A stretch of DNA of 64,000 bases. It comes from Lichenicola sp964247735 (lineage in GTDB: Bacteria; Pseudomonadota; Alphaproteobacteria; Acetobacterales; Acetobacteraceae). Numbering within the stretch: position 1 is the stretch's first letter; every line of letters starts with the position of its first letter. Of this stretch, positions 44,920-54,576 are shown piece by piece. The position numbers were made by a program, and so were the translations under genes. The notes beneath the pieces were generated by a model that was not told the origin of the DNA, did no database searches, and worked only from the letters and a program-made list of their open reading frames with translations. Where the stretch lies: positions 1-64,000 of the forward strand of contig CAXTVS010000014.1 of NCBI GenBank assembly GCA_964247735.1, written 5' to 3'.

Positions 44920-46184
44920 TCCAGGCTCCTGCGATCCCGGCCATCGACCCGCTGCACGGGCGGCGCGTGCTGCTGATCGTCAGCGGCGGGATCGCCGCCT
45001 ACAAGGCGCTGGAGCTGGTCCGGCTGCTGACCGGCCGCGGCTGCGCGGTGCGCTGCGTGCTGACCGCGAACGGCGCCCAGTTCGTCACCCCGCTCAGCCT
45101 GCAGGCGCTGAGCGGCGAGCCGGTGCACACCACGCTCTGGTCGCTCACCGACGAGAGCGAGATGGGTCACATCGCCCTGTCGCGCTCCGCCGACCTAGTG
45201 GTGGTGTGCCCGGCCTCCGCCGACATCCTGGCGCAGATGGCAGCCGGCCTGGCATCGGACCTCGCCACCACCCTGCTGCTCGCCACCGATACCCCGGTCC
45301 TGGCGGCGCCGGCGATGAACGTGCGGATGTGGGAGCATCCCGCCACGACGGCCAACATCGCCACCCTGCGCGCCCGCGGCATCCACGTGGTCGGCCCGGA
45401 CGAGGGCGTGATGGCCTGCAACGAGTTCGGGCCCGGCCGCCTGTCCGAGCCGCCGGCGATCCTGGATGCGATCGCCGCCTTGCTGTCGGACAACCGGGTG
45501 CCGCAGGACCTCCTCGGCCGGCACGCCCTGGTCACCGCCGGCCCCACCCACGAGCCGATCGACCCGGTGCGCTACCTGGCCAATCGCAGCAGCGGCCGGC
45601 AGGGCTACGCCATCGCCGCCGCCCTCGCCGCGCGCGGCGCACGGGTCACCCTGGTCAGCGGCCCGACCGCATTGCCGGCGCCCGTCGGCGTCGCCCGCGT
45701 CGCCGTGGAGACCGGCCGCGAGATGCTGGCTGCCTGCGAGGCGGCGGGCTGCGCCGACATCGCGGTGCTTACCGCCGCGGTGGCCGACTGGCGCGCCGCG
45801 TCGCCGAGCCCGTCCAAGCTGAAGAAGCGGCCCGGCCAGGACACGCTGTCGCTGGACCTGGCGCTCAACCCGGACATCCTCGCCCTGCTGTCGAGGGCAG
45901 GCCCGAACCGCCCGGCGCTGGTGGTCGGCTTCGCGGCCGAGACAGAGGCGCTGCTGGAGCACGCGTGCGCCAAGCGGGTCGCCAAGAACTGCGACTGGAT
46001 CGTCGCCAACGACGTCGGCACGGCCGGAGGCGCGGAGACCGGCGTCATGGGCGGCCTGCACAACCAGGTCCACGTCGTCAGCGCGGCCGGCATCGAGACC
46101 TGGCCGCGCCTGGACAAGACCGAGGTCGGAATCCGCCTCGCCGCGCGCATCGCGATGTCGCTGGCCGACGGCTCCGTATCATGA
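44916..46184 (+). CDS. coaBC: Bifunctional phosphopantothenoylcysteine decarboxylase / phosphopantothenate--cysteine ligase
   Basis: CoaBC (422 aa) makes 4'-phosphopantothenoylcysteine and decarboxylates it on the way to coenzyme A. The N-terminal flavoprotein half has SGGIAAYKALELVR, the PAMNVRMW motif and the active-site Cys in MACNEFGPGRLSEP. The C-terminal ligase half has TAGPTHEPIDPVRYLANRSS and the SKLKK motif. The GTG at 44916 overlaps the ubiE stop and gives the expected N-terminus. The stop overlaps the dut ATG. Confidence 0.96.
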   Translation: MIQAPAIPAIDPLHGRRVLLIVSGGIAAYKALELVRLLTGRGCAVRCVLTANGAQFVTPLSLQALSGEPVHTTLWSLTDESEMGHIALSRSADLVVVCPASADILAQMAAGLASDLATTLLLATDTPVLAAPAMNVRMWEHPATTANIATLRARGIHVVGPDEGVMACNEFGPGRLSEPPAILDAIAALLSDNRVPQDLLGRHALVTAGPTHEPIDPVRYLANRSSGRQGYAIAAALAARGARVTLVSGPTALPAPVGVARVAVETGREMLAACEAAGCADIAVLTAAVADWRAASPSPSKLKKRPGQDTLSLDLALNPDILALLSRAGPNRPALVVGFAAETEALLEHACAKRVAKNCDWIVANDVGTAGGAETGVMGGLHNQVHVVSAAGIETWPRLDKTEVGIRLAARIAMSLADGSVS

Positions 46185-46702
46185 CCGCGCCCGTCCGCGC
46201 CATCCACGTACGCCGCCTGCCGCATGCCGAAGGCCTGCCCCTGCCATCCTATGCCACCGCGGGTGCCGCCGGGATGGACCTGCTCGCCGCGGTGGCGGAG
46301 ACCGTGATGCTGGCACCGGGCGAACGGGTGCTGGTGCCGACCGGGCTGGCGATGGCGCTGCCGCCCGGGCACGAGCTGCAGATCAGGCCCCGCTCCGGCC
46401 TCGCGCTGCGGCACGGCATCGTCCTGCCCAACGCGCCGGGCACGATCGACGAGGATTACCGCGGCGAGCTCCAGGTCATCGTCATGAACGCGGGGAACGC
46501 GCCGTTCGCCATCGAGCGCGGGATGCGCATCGCCCAGGCGGTGCTGTCGCCGGTGCTCCGGGCCGAGTGGCAGGAGGTCGAGGCGCTGGACGGCACGGTG
46601 CGTGCGGAGGCCGGCTTCGGCAGCACCGGCTTCGGCAGCACCGGCCCCGATGGCGGTCGTCGCGCAACCGTCACGACAGTCCCGTCTGGCGACGCATCCT
46701 GA
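46181..46702 (+). CDS. dut: Deoxyuridine 5'-triphosphate nucleotidohydrolase with duplicated motif V
   Basis: dUTPase (173 aa) hydrolyses dUTP to dUMP, keeping uracil out of DNA. The five trimeric dUTPase motifs are in order: AAGMDLLA, RPRSGLAL, GTIDEDYRGEL, RGMRIAQAVL and GFGSTG. Motif V is present twice (GFGSTGFGSTG) because of an exact 15-bp tandem repeat. A ~20-residue tail follows. ATGA overlap with coaBC indicates coupled translation, the usual coaBC-dut pairing. Confidence 0.95.
   Translation: MTAPVRAIHVRRLPHAEGLPLPSYATAGAAGMDLLAAVAETVMLAPGERVLVPTGLAMALPPGHELQIRPRSGLALRHGIVLPNAPGTIDEDYRGELQVIVMNAGNAPFAIERGMRIAQAVLSPVLRAEWQEVEALDGTVRAEAGFGSTGFGSTGPDGGRRATVTTVPSGDAS
46613..46642 (+). 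repeat. 15-bp tandem duplication inside dut motif V
   Basis: Two identical copies of GGCTTCGGCAGCACC lie head to tail in frame, doubling the coding for GFGST in the substrate-covering loop of dUTPase. Confidence 0.95.
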
Positions 46703-46755
46703 GGTAGGGTAAAGCCGGCCCATCATGAACAGGAACGCCGACTGAGGGGGGCTCC

Positions 46756-48495
46756 ATGCTGCCAATGCGCTTCGTCGCCATGCGCGTCCCGGCCAACGCC
46801 TCCGTCCAGACCCGTCCCAACTTGTTCGACTTCGTGGCCATCCTGGTGATGCTGGGCCTGGCGCTGGCGTTCGGCAGCATCGCCCGTCACACCCTGGCCC
46901 CGTTGTCGGCGCCCGGCGCCAACGAGATCCACCTCCAGGCCGCCTACCTGCCCGGCTACGCGGTGCGCACCACGCTGCGCATGTTCGCGGCCCTGGCGTT
47001 GTCGCTGCTGTTCACCTTCACCTATCCGGTGTGGGCGGCGAAGAGCCGCCGTGCCGGCGCGCTCCTGATCCCGATCCTCGACATTCTGCAGTCGGTGCCG
47101 ATCCTGGGCATCCTGACCTTCACGGTGGTGTTCTTCATGGGCCTGTTCCCGGGGCGCGTGCTGGGCGCGGAGCTGGCGGTGATCTTCGCCATCTTCACCG
47201 GCCAGGCCTGGAACATGGCGTTCAGCATGTACCAGTCGCTGAAGACGGTGCCGGCCGACCTGGAGGAGGTGTCGCGCGGCTTCGGCCTGTCCGCCTGGCA
47301 GCGCTTCTGGCGGCTTGAGGTGCCCTACGCCATGCCGGGGCTGGTGTGGAACACCATGATGTCCATGTCCGGGGGCTGGTTCATGCTGGTGGCGGCCGAA
47401 GCCTTCACCGTCGGCGGCACCGCCGTCACCCTTCCCGGCATCGGCGCCTTCATCTCGGTCGCGATCGTGCAGCACGACATCGTCGCCGTGTTCGAGGCGA
47501 TCCTGACCATGCTGGTGGTGATCCTGCTCTACGACCAGCTGCTGTTCCGGCCGCTGGTGGCCTGGTCGGCGCGGTTCCGCTTCGAGACCACCGCCGGTGC
47601 GGTCGCGGAGGACCCGTGGATGCTGGCCCTGCTGCGCCGCACCCGCCTGCTGAACCGCATCAGCCGGCTGTTCGCCGACATGCTGACGACCGTGGGCGGC
47701 CTGCCGCTTGGGCCCCGGCCGTCGGCGCAGCGGCGCAACCTGGTGCCCAGGCGGCTCGGCGACGGGCTGTGGTTCTCGCTGCTGGTCCTGACGGCAGCGG
47801 TTGCCGCCTGGCAGGTGACGCTCTACGCCCGGGCCAACTTCAGCCTGGTCGAGATCGGCCACGTGGTGCTGCTCGGCGCCTATACCCTGACCCGGGTGGT
47901 GCTGATGATCGCGCTGGCGACGGTGGTCTGGGTGCCGATCGGCGTCTGGCTCGGCCTGCGCCCGGTCTGGGCGCGGCGGGCGCAGCCGGTGGCGCAGTTC
48001 ATGGCCGCGTTCCCGGCCAACCTGTTCTACCCGATCTTCGTGATCGCGATCGTGCACTACCACCTGAGCAGCAACGTGTGGCTGACCCCGCTGATGATCC
48101 TGGGCACGCAATGGTACATCCTGTTCAACGTGATCGCCGGCACCGCGGCCTTCCCCGGCGACCTGCTGGAAGCGGCACGCAACTTCCAGATCGGCGGCTG
48201 GCGCTGGTGGCTGCGCGTGATGCTGCCGGGCATCTTCCCGTACTACGTCACCGGCGCGCTGACCGCCTCGGGCGGCGCCTGGAACGCCGCCATCGTGTCG
48301 GAGATCGCCAGCTGGGGCCACACCACCCTGATCGCGTCGGGGCTCGGCAGCTACATCCAGCAGGCGACCAACGCCGGCGCCACGGCCCGGGTGGCGCTCG
48401 GCGTGGTGGTGATGTCCCTGTTCGTGGTGGTGTTCAACCGTCTGGTCTGGCGTCCGATGTACGCCTTCGCCGCCCGTCGCCTGACCTTCGCCTGA
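46756..48495 (+). CDS. ABC transporter permease with two fused membrane domains
   Basis: A 579-residue inner-membrane protein that is an in-line fusion of two binding-protein-dependent permease domains. Each half has several hydrophobic helices and its own coupling (EAA) loop: EVSRGFGLSAWQRFWRLEVP near residue 172 and EAARNFQIGGWRWWLRVMLPG near 471. It resembles NitT/TauT-type importers. The ATPase gene follows after 10 bp. No substrate-binding protein is adjacent, so the substrate (nitrate, sulfonate or other anion) is unknown. A GAGGGGGG Shine-Dalgarno precedes the ATG. Confidence 0.87.
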   Translation: MLPMRFVAMRVPANASVQTRPNLFDFVAILVMLGLALAFGSIARHTLAPLSAPGANEIHLQAAYLPGYAVRTTLRMFAALALSLLFTFTYPVWAAKSRRAGALLIPILDILQSVPILGILTFTVVFFMGLFPGRVLGAELAVIFAIFTGQAWNMAFSMYQSLKTVPADLEEVSRGFGLSAWQRFWRLEVPYAMPGLVWNTMMSMSGGWFMLVAAEAFTVGGTAVTLPGIGAFISVAIVQHDIVAVFEAILTMLVVILLYDQLLFRPLVAWSARFRFETTAGAVAEDPWMLALLRRTRLLNRISRLFADMLTTVGGLPLGPRPSAQRRNLVPRRLGDGLWFSLLVLTAAVAAWQVTLYARANFSLVEIGHVVLLGAYTLTRVVLMIALATVVWVPIGVWLGLRPVWARRAQPVAQFMAAFPANLFYPIFVIAIVHYHLSSNVWLTPLMILGTQWYILFNVIAGTAAFPGDLLEAARNFQIGGWRWWLRVMLPGIFPYYVTGALTASGGAWNAAIVSEIASWGHTTLIASGLGSYIQQATNAGATARVALGVVVMSLFVVVFNRLVWRPMYAFAARRLTFA

Positions 48496-48505
48496 GGACG
48501 TGACG

Positions 48506-49843
48506 ATGGACACCACGCCTCAATTCGCGGCGTCGCCGCAGGCCGCCGACGACGAGCTGATCCGCATCCGCAACTGCCGCCAGTCCTACCACAAGGAAAG
48601 CAGCGCCGACCTGGTGGTGCTGGACGACGTCGACCTCACCCTGACCGCGGGCGAGATCGTCGGCCTGCTGGGCCGCTCGGGCTCGGGCAAGTCGACCCTG
48701 CTGCGGATCGCGTCCGGCCTGCTCCGCCCCACCTCCGGCGAGGTGACCTGGCGCGGCGTGCCGCTGCGCGGGCCGGCGCCCGGCGTCGCCATGGTGTTCC
48801 AGAGCTTCGCCCTGTTCCCCTGGCTCACCGTGCAGGCCAACGTCGAGCTGGGCCTGGAGGCCAAGGGGGTTGCCCGCGCCGAGCGCGAGCGGCTGGCCGA
48901 GGAGGCGATCGACCTGATCGGCCTCGGCGGCTACGAGAACGCCTACCCGAAGGAGCTGTCCGGCGGCATGCGACAGCGCGTCGGCCTGGCCCGGGCGCTG
49001 GTGGTGCATCCCGACCTGCTGCTGATGGACGAGCCGTTCTCGGCGCTGGACGTTCTTACCGCGGAGAACCTGCGTACCGACCTGATCGAGCTGTGGTCGG
49101 AGAAGAAGCTGCCGGTGAAGGCGGTGCTGATCGTCACCCACAACATCGAGGAGAGCGTGCTGATGTGCGACCGCATCCTCGTGTTCTCGTCCAACCCCGG
49201 CCGCGTCGCGCACGAGCTGCTTGTGCCGTTCCCGCACCCGCGCAACCGGCACGATCCCGCCTTCCGCCTGTTCGTGGACCGCATCTACGGGCTGATGACC
49301 CGCCGGGAAACGCCGGCGATCGACGCCGCCGCGGCCAAGCCGGGCTCGGCCTTCAACCAGGCGCTGCCGGAGCTGCCGATGAACCTGATGGCAGGCCTGA
49401 TGGAAACGCTGGCCGAGCAGCCGTATCGCGGCCGGGCCGACCTGCCGCTGCTGGCGGGCTCGCTGCAGCTGGAGCTGGACGACCTGCTGCCGCTCGGCGA
49501 GAGCCTGCAGATGCTGAAGTTCGCCGAGCTGGAGGAAGGCGACATCCGCCTCACCGCCGAGGGCCTGCGCTTCGTCCAGGGCGAGCTGGACGAGCGCAAG
49601 CGGATCCTCGGCGCCAGCCTGATGAAGAACCTCGCGGTGGTGCCGGCGATCCGCCAGGTGCTGGACGAGCGCTGGAACCACCGCGCGCGCGCCGAGCGCT
49701 TCCGCGACGAGTTGGAGGACCACATGTCGCCGGACTACGCGCGGCGGACCCTGCAAACGGTGATCGGCTGGGCCCGCTACGCCGAGCTGTTCGACTTCGA
49801 CGAAGAGGCCGACCAGTTCTTCCTCGACGAGGACGACGACTGA
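48506..49843 (+). CDS. ABC transporter ATPase with C-terminal AAA-associated domain
   Basis: A 445-residue ATPase pairing with the permease upstream. Residues ~20-260 are the ABC domain: Walker A GRSGSGKST, Q-loop MVFQSFALFPWL, signature LSGGMRQRVGLARAL, Walker B LLLMDEPFSALD and H-loop THNIEES. From ~290 a helical, acidic C-terminal domain (PMNLMAGLMETLAEQPYRGR..., ending FDEEADQFFLDEDDD) matches the AAA-associated domain of this transporter class. The ATG at 48506 is 7 bp from GAGGA; the GTG at 48500 is too close to it. Confidence 0.88.
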   Translation: MDTTPQFAASPQAADDELIRIRNCRQSYHKESSADLVVLDDVDLTLTAGEIVGLLGRSGSGKSTLLRIASGLLRPTSGEVTWRGVPLRGPAPGVAMVFQSFALFPWLTVQANVELGLEAKGVARAERERLAEEAIDLIGLGGYENAYPKELSGGMRQRVGLARALVVHPDLLLMDEPFSALDVLTAENLRTDLIELWSEKKLPVKAVLIVTHNIEESVLMCDRILVFSSNPGRVAHELLVPFPHPRNRHDPAFRLFVDRIYGLMTRRETPAIDAAAAKPGSAFNQALPELPMNLMAGLMETLAEQPYRGRADLPLLAGSLQLELDDLLPLGESLQMLKFAELEEGDIRLTAEGLRFVQGELDERKRILGASLMKNLAVVPAIRQVLDERWNHRARAERFRDELEDHMSPDYARRTLQTVIGWARYAELFDFDEEADQFFLDEDDD

Positions 49844-49849
49844 GGACGC

Positions 49850-50461
49850 TCAGCCGGCGCGCCGGTCGGCGTCCGGGCGGCGCAGCCGGTCGGCAAACGC
49901 CTTGCGGAACTTGGCCACCTTGGGGGCAATCACCACCCGGCAGTAGCCGGCACCCGGGTGCAGCGCGAAGTAGTCGTGGTGCTCGGCCTCCGCCGGGTAG
50001 AACGCCGGCAGCGGCAGGAGCTCAGTGACGATCGGCCCGTCCCAGATCCCGGCCGCCGCGATCTCCTGCATCACCGCGCGGGCCGTGCCGTGCTCGGCGT
50101 CGGACCCGGTGAAGATCACGGAGCGGTACTGGGTGCCAACGTCCGCTCCCTGGCGGTTGGGCGTGGTCGGGTCGTGGATGGTGAAGAACACCCGCAGCAG
50201 GTCGGCGTAGGACAGCACCGACGGATCGTAGCCGACGCGCACCACCTCGGCATGACCGGTACGGCCGGAGCAGACCTGTTCGTAGGTCGGCGCGACCGTG
50301 CTGCCGCCGGCATAGCCCGACAGCACGTCGGACACCCCGTCCAGGTCCTTGAACACCGCTTCCAGGCACCAGAAGCAGCCTCCGCCCAGCACGGCGACGG
50401 CAGTGCCGCTGGCCGCCGCCCGGGCGGGCGTGCCTGACGCGGCGGTGGAATGATCGGACAT
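49850..50461 (-). CDS. msrA: Peptide methionine sulfoxide reductase MsrA
   Basis: MsrA (203 aa) reduces methionine-S-sulfoxide in proteins. The catalytic site GGGCFWCLEAVF lies near residues 27-38, with family segments GYAGGSTVAPTYEQVCSGRTGHAEVV, HDPTTPNRQGADVGTQYRS and the terminal AEAEHHDYF. The ATG at 50461 has AAAGG upstream; an in-frame ATG at 50476 is the alternative. It is convergent with the ABC ATPase gene (6 bp between stops). A 22-bp palindrome lies 28 bp upstream. Confidence 0.95.
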   Translation of the reverse strand: MSDHSTAASGTPARAAASGTAVAVLGGGCFWCLEAVFKDLDGVSDVLSGYAGGSTVAPTYEQVCSGRTGHAEVVRVGYDPSVLSYADLLRVFFTIHDPTTPNRQGADVGTQYRSVIFTGSDAEHGTARAVMQEIAAAGIWDGPIVTELLPLPAFYPAEAEHHDYFALHPGAGYCRVVIAPKVAKFRKAFADRLRRPDADRRAG

Positions 50462-50488
50462 GTCGTTGCCTTTCATGGCTTGCGGCGG

Positions 50489-50510
50489 GTGAACGGTCTG
50501 GACCGTTCAC
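50489..50510. promoter_or_regulatory. Strong palindromic operator candidate between msrA and DUF2934 gene
   Basis: Perfect 10-bp arms, GTGAACGGTC and GACCGTTCAC, flank two bases (TG). The site lies 28 bp upstream of the msrA start, where it would overlap a promoter or leader, and 149 bp upstream of the DUF2934 gene. Its symmetry and size fit a dimeric repressor such as a TetR-type protein. No U-tract follows on either strand, so it is not a terminator. Confidence 0.55.
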
Positions 50511-50658
50511 AACGGAATGGCGAAGCTGACATGGCGACGCGTTGCACGGGCGAACACCCCTGAAGGTGAGGTTCGATCATGCCGGTCCTGCAACCGCGTC
50601 GAGGGTCATGACGATCTGGCAGTAGCGGCGCGCCGCCACGACAGGAGGGAAACGACCG

Positions 50659-51216
50659 ATGTCCGACAACCCGCTCGAAGACGATCCCGCACGGGACGCC
50701 CGCATCAAGGAGCGCGCCTATCATCTCTGGGAGGCGGACGGCGGTCCGCATGGACGGCACGACGAGTACTGGGAACGGGCCAGCGAGCTGGTGAGGATGG
50801 AGGAGGCGGGCCTGCCGGGGCAGCTGCCGAACCCGTCCTCGCTGCCGGGGGCCGACCCTTCGGCGACCGAGCCGGTCGAGGAAGCGTTCATCCAGGAGAA
50901 TTTGGGGGAGTTCCCGGATCGGTTCGCGGACCAGGGCGAAAGCCAGCCGACCCCGAAGCCCAGGCGGGCCGCCCGTGCCAAGGCCGCCGAGGACGGGCCG
51001 CCCACAGGAGCCGCCGGCCGCGACAAGCCGACCGCCGCGGCCAGGCCCGCGCCCACTGCCAAGCCGGCGCCCGCCGCCAAGCCCCCGGCCGCCGCCAAAT
51101 CCGCGGCCACCATCAAGTCCGAACCAGCCGCCAAGTCGACTCCGGCGGCAAAGCCCGCGCCGGCGGCGAAGCCGGCTCCGACCGCCACGGCCAAGGCGCG
51201 CAAGCAGAAGAGCTGA
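50659..51216 (+). CDS. DUF2934 protein with histone-H1-like Ala/Lys/Pro tail
   Basis: A 185-residue protein. Residues ~13-45 match DUF2934 (ARIKERAYHLWEADGGPHGRHDEYWERA), a short helical domain of unknown function common in alphaproteobacteria. After an acidic linker, residues ~115-185 are a low-complexity tail of repeated AKPAP/AAKS units ending KARKQKS, similar in composition to histone H1-like tails, which may bind DNA or RNA. An AGGAGG Shine-Dalgarno precedes the ATG. Confidence 0.8.
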   Translation: MSDNPLEDDPARDARIKERAYHLWEADGGPHGRHDEYWERASELVRMEEAGLPGQLPNPSSLPGADPSATEPVEEAFIQENLGEFPDRFADQGESQPTPKPRRAARAKAAEDGPPTGAAGRDKPTAAARPAPTAKPAPAAKPPAAAKSAATIKSEPAAKSTPAAKPAPAAKPAPTATAKARKQKS

Positions 51217-51224
51217 CGCGCGTC

Positions 51225-51491
51225 CTACTTGGGCACGATCACGACGGATCCGTCCGGCGTGGTCGCAGGCGGCCGGATCACCGGAGTGCTCTGCGGTGCC
51301 ATCCCGGGCGGCTTGATCCTCATCCCGGGGTCGATCCCGCGGTCCGGGACCACCGCGTGCATGCGCTGGCTCCCCGGATGGGCGGTCGCCATACCTTTCC
51401 CGACCGCCGTCTGGGCCATGCAGGGCATTGCCGCGCCCGCTGCGGCACAACCCAGGAGGATGGCAACGAACCGGTCCGCTCTACACGGCAT
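51225..51491 (-). CDS. Small secreted protein of unknown function
   Basis: An 88-residue frame from ATG 51491, which has GGGAGG about 7 bp upstream. The N-terminus is a signal peptide (FVAILLGCAAAGAAMPCMAQ). The mature ~60 residues are Pro/Met-rich (GMRIKPPGMAPQST, VIRPPATTPDGSVVIVPK). No family was recognised. It is convergent with the DUF2934 gene, 8 bp between stops. Confidence 0.65.
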   Translation of the reverse strand: MPCRADRFVAILLGCAAAGAAMPCMAQTAVGKGMATAHPGSQRMHAVVPDRGIDPGMRIKPPGMAPQSTPVIRPPATTPDGSVVIVPK

Positions 51492-51572
51492 GACCACCCT
51501 CCCACCTGACATCTGGCCAACGAGGCGCGGACCCGGCGGTTCCGGCCGCGCCGGGACGGCCGCCGCGGGGTT

Positions 51573-52454
51573 CTAGAAGCGGCGGCGCAGCCGGTCGGGA
51601 ATGCGCCACAGCGAGTCGCCGCTCAGGTGCAGGTCGATCCGGTACAGCGCGTCTTCGCGGCCGGCAGCACTTCGCATCACCTGGTCCTGCCACGCCGACA
51701 GCATCGGGTCGTCCGGCAGCAGCGTCGCGACGTGGCACTTCGGCAGTCCGGCCATCGCGCGCAGCATGCCCTCCCAGCGCTCGTCCGGCATGCGCTGGTG
51801 CGATCCCGCCTCCGGCGTCACCCAAGCCTGGCTGCGGGTGCGATGCAGCCGCAGGAGGCCGGACGGCAGGTCGGCATAGCGCAGGTGGAACAGGAACAGC
51901 GGCCCGAACCGCGGCACATCGTCGATGCAGTGGAAGCCCGGCGCCCACGCCACCCGGCGGCGGATCACCACCGGCTTGCACATGGCGCTGCTGGTGCGGA
52001 GCCAGCTGCGCTGCAGCGTGACCGGCCGGTCCCAGTCCAGCGCCAGCTCCTCGTCCGGCACGTGGATCACGTCGAAGCCCGTCGCCGTCACCACCGCATC
52101 GCGATCCAGCGTCGAGGCGAGCCCGGCCAGGGAGGCGTGCACCGCCGGATCGGCCACCAGCAGCTCGTCGACGTCCGTGTAGATCACCGCGTCGTACCAG
52201 TTCAGCAGCGAGGCGCAGACGTCGGACACGAAGCCGCAGCGGCGACCGTCGTCCTGCGGCGAGCGCGGGAGGCGCAGGACGCTTGCCTGTGCGAGTGCGG
52301 CTGCCGCGGTGCTGCCGTCGTCGCTGCCGTGGTCGAGCACGAAGCAGTTCGCGGCGCCGGCCTGCCCGGCATAGTGCCGCAGCCAGACCGGCAGGAACAC
52401 CGGCTCGTTGTAGACCATGGTGACGACGGCGAGCGGCGCTTTCATGACCGACAT
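51573..52454 (-). CDS. Family 2-type glycosyltransferase
   Basis: A 293-residue GT-A-fold enzyme. The N-terminal segment TMVYNEPVFLPVWLRHYAGQAG, then VLDHGSDDGS, and a metal-binding DVDELL near residue 98 are typical of the family 2/92-like group that includes many capsule and lipopolysaccharide transferases. No membrane helix is visible, so it acts in the cytoplasm. The ATG at 52454 has GGGGA upstream; 52445 is an alternative. Donor and acceptor are unknown. Confidence 0.83.
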   Translation of the reverse strand: MSVMKAPLAVVTMVYNEPVFLPVWLRHYAGQAGAANCFVLDHGSDDGSTAAAALAQASVLRLPRSPQDDGRRCGFVSDVCASLLNWYDAVIYTDVDELLVADPAVHASLAGLASTLDRDAVVTATGFDVIHVPDEELALDWDRPVTLQRSWLRTSSAMCKPVVIRRRVAWAPGFHCIDDVPRFGPLFLFHLRYADLPSGLLRLHRTRSQAWVTPEAGSHQRMPDERWEGMLRAMAGLPKCHVATLLPDDPMLSAWQDQVMRSAAGREDALYRIDLHLSGDSLWRIPDRLRRRF

Positions 52455-52603
52455 GTATCCCCGTTCGCCCGGCAACTGAATGCCCGGCCGCCGGGCCCGG
52501 GCACTTGAACCGTCCGCGCCGCTCCTCCATACGATGACTGCATGGCAACCATGCAACGGCCCGGCCTGACCGCCCCTCCGCGCAGCGCCGGGAGCCATGC
52601 GGC

Positions 52604-54177
<1,574 letters not shown>

Positions 54178-54184
<7 letters not shown>

Positions 54185-54426
54185 ACTCCCGGATCGTCCT
54201 GATCGTCGGCCTGATGATCGTGGGCTTCATCATCACCTCGATCAGCGTCTGGGTGCTGGCGTTCGACTTCAACTCCAGCGACGTCCCGGCCTGGACCGGA
54301 CGCTGGCTGGCGGAGCGTCTGCCGATCCTGATCGGCGTGCTGATGGTGGTGGCGGGCTTCCGGCTGCTGTCGGCGACCCGGGTGCCGCGTCCGGCCACCG
54401 CGCCCGACGACGACCCGGCGCCGTGA
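54178..54426 (+). CDS. Small two-helix membrane protein coupled to the permease
   Basis: An 82-residue protein with two hydrophobic segments (IVLIVGLMIVGFIITSISVWVL and LPILIGVLMVVAGFRLL), joined by a short hydrophilic loop and ending in a Pro/Asp-rich tail. It overlaps the permease gene by 7 bp in another frame. No family was recognised. It could be an accessory subunit of the transporter or only co-expressed. Confidence 0.68.
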
Positions 54427-54576
54427 CGACGGCGATCCGACCGGCTGTTCCGGATCAGGCATCCTTCGGTCGCGCCCAGGCAAAGGTCCCGTGATGTCGA
54501 CCGGGGCGATGCGGCAGACCGAGTGAGGCGGCACCGCCTCTTTGCCCGCGAAGGCGATCGTTGCACACTCCGCGCC

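Noticed and set aside
46723..48516. 597-codon minus-strand open frame
   Set aside because: It is antisense to the ABC permease and consists of Gly/Gln/His-rich low complexity.
51030..51205. Repetitive sequence that could be taken for a DNA repeat array
   Set aside because: It is the in-frame coding of the Ala/Lys/Pro tail of the DUF2934 protein, with irregular units and no spacers, so it is not a CRISPR or intergenic repeat.
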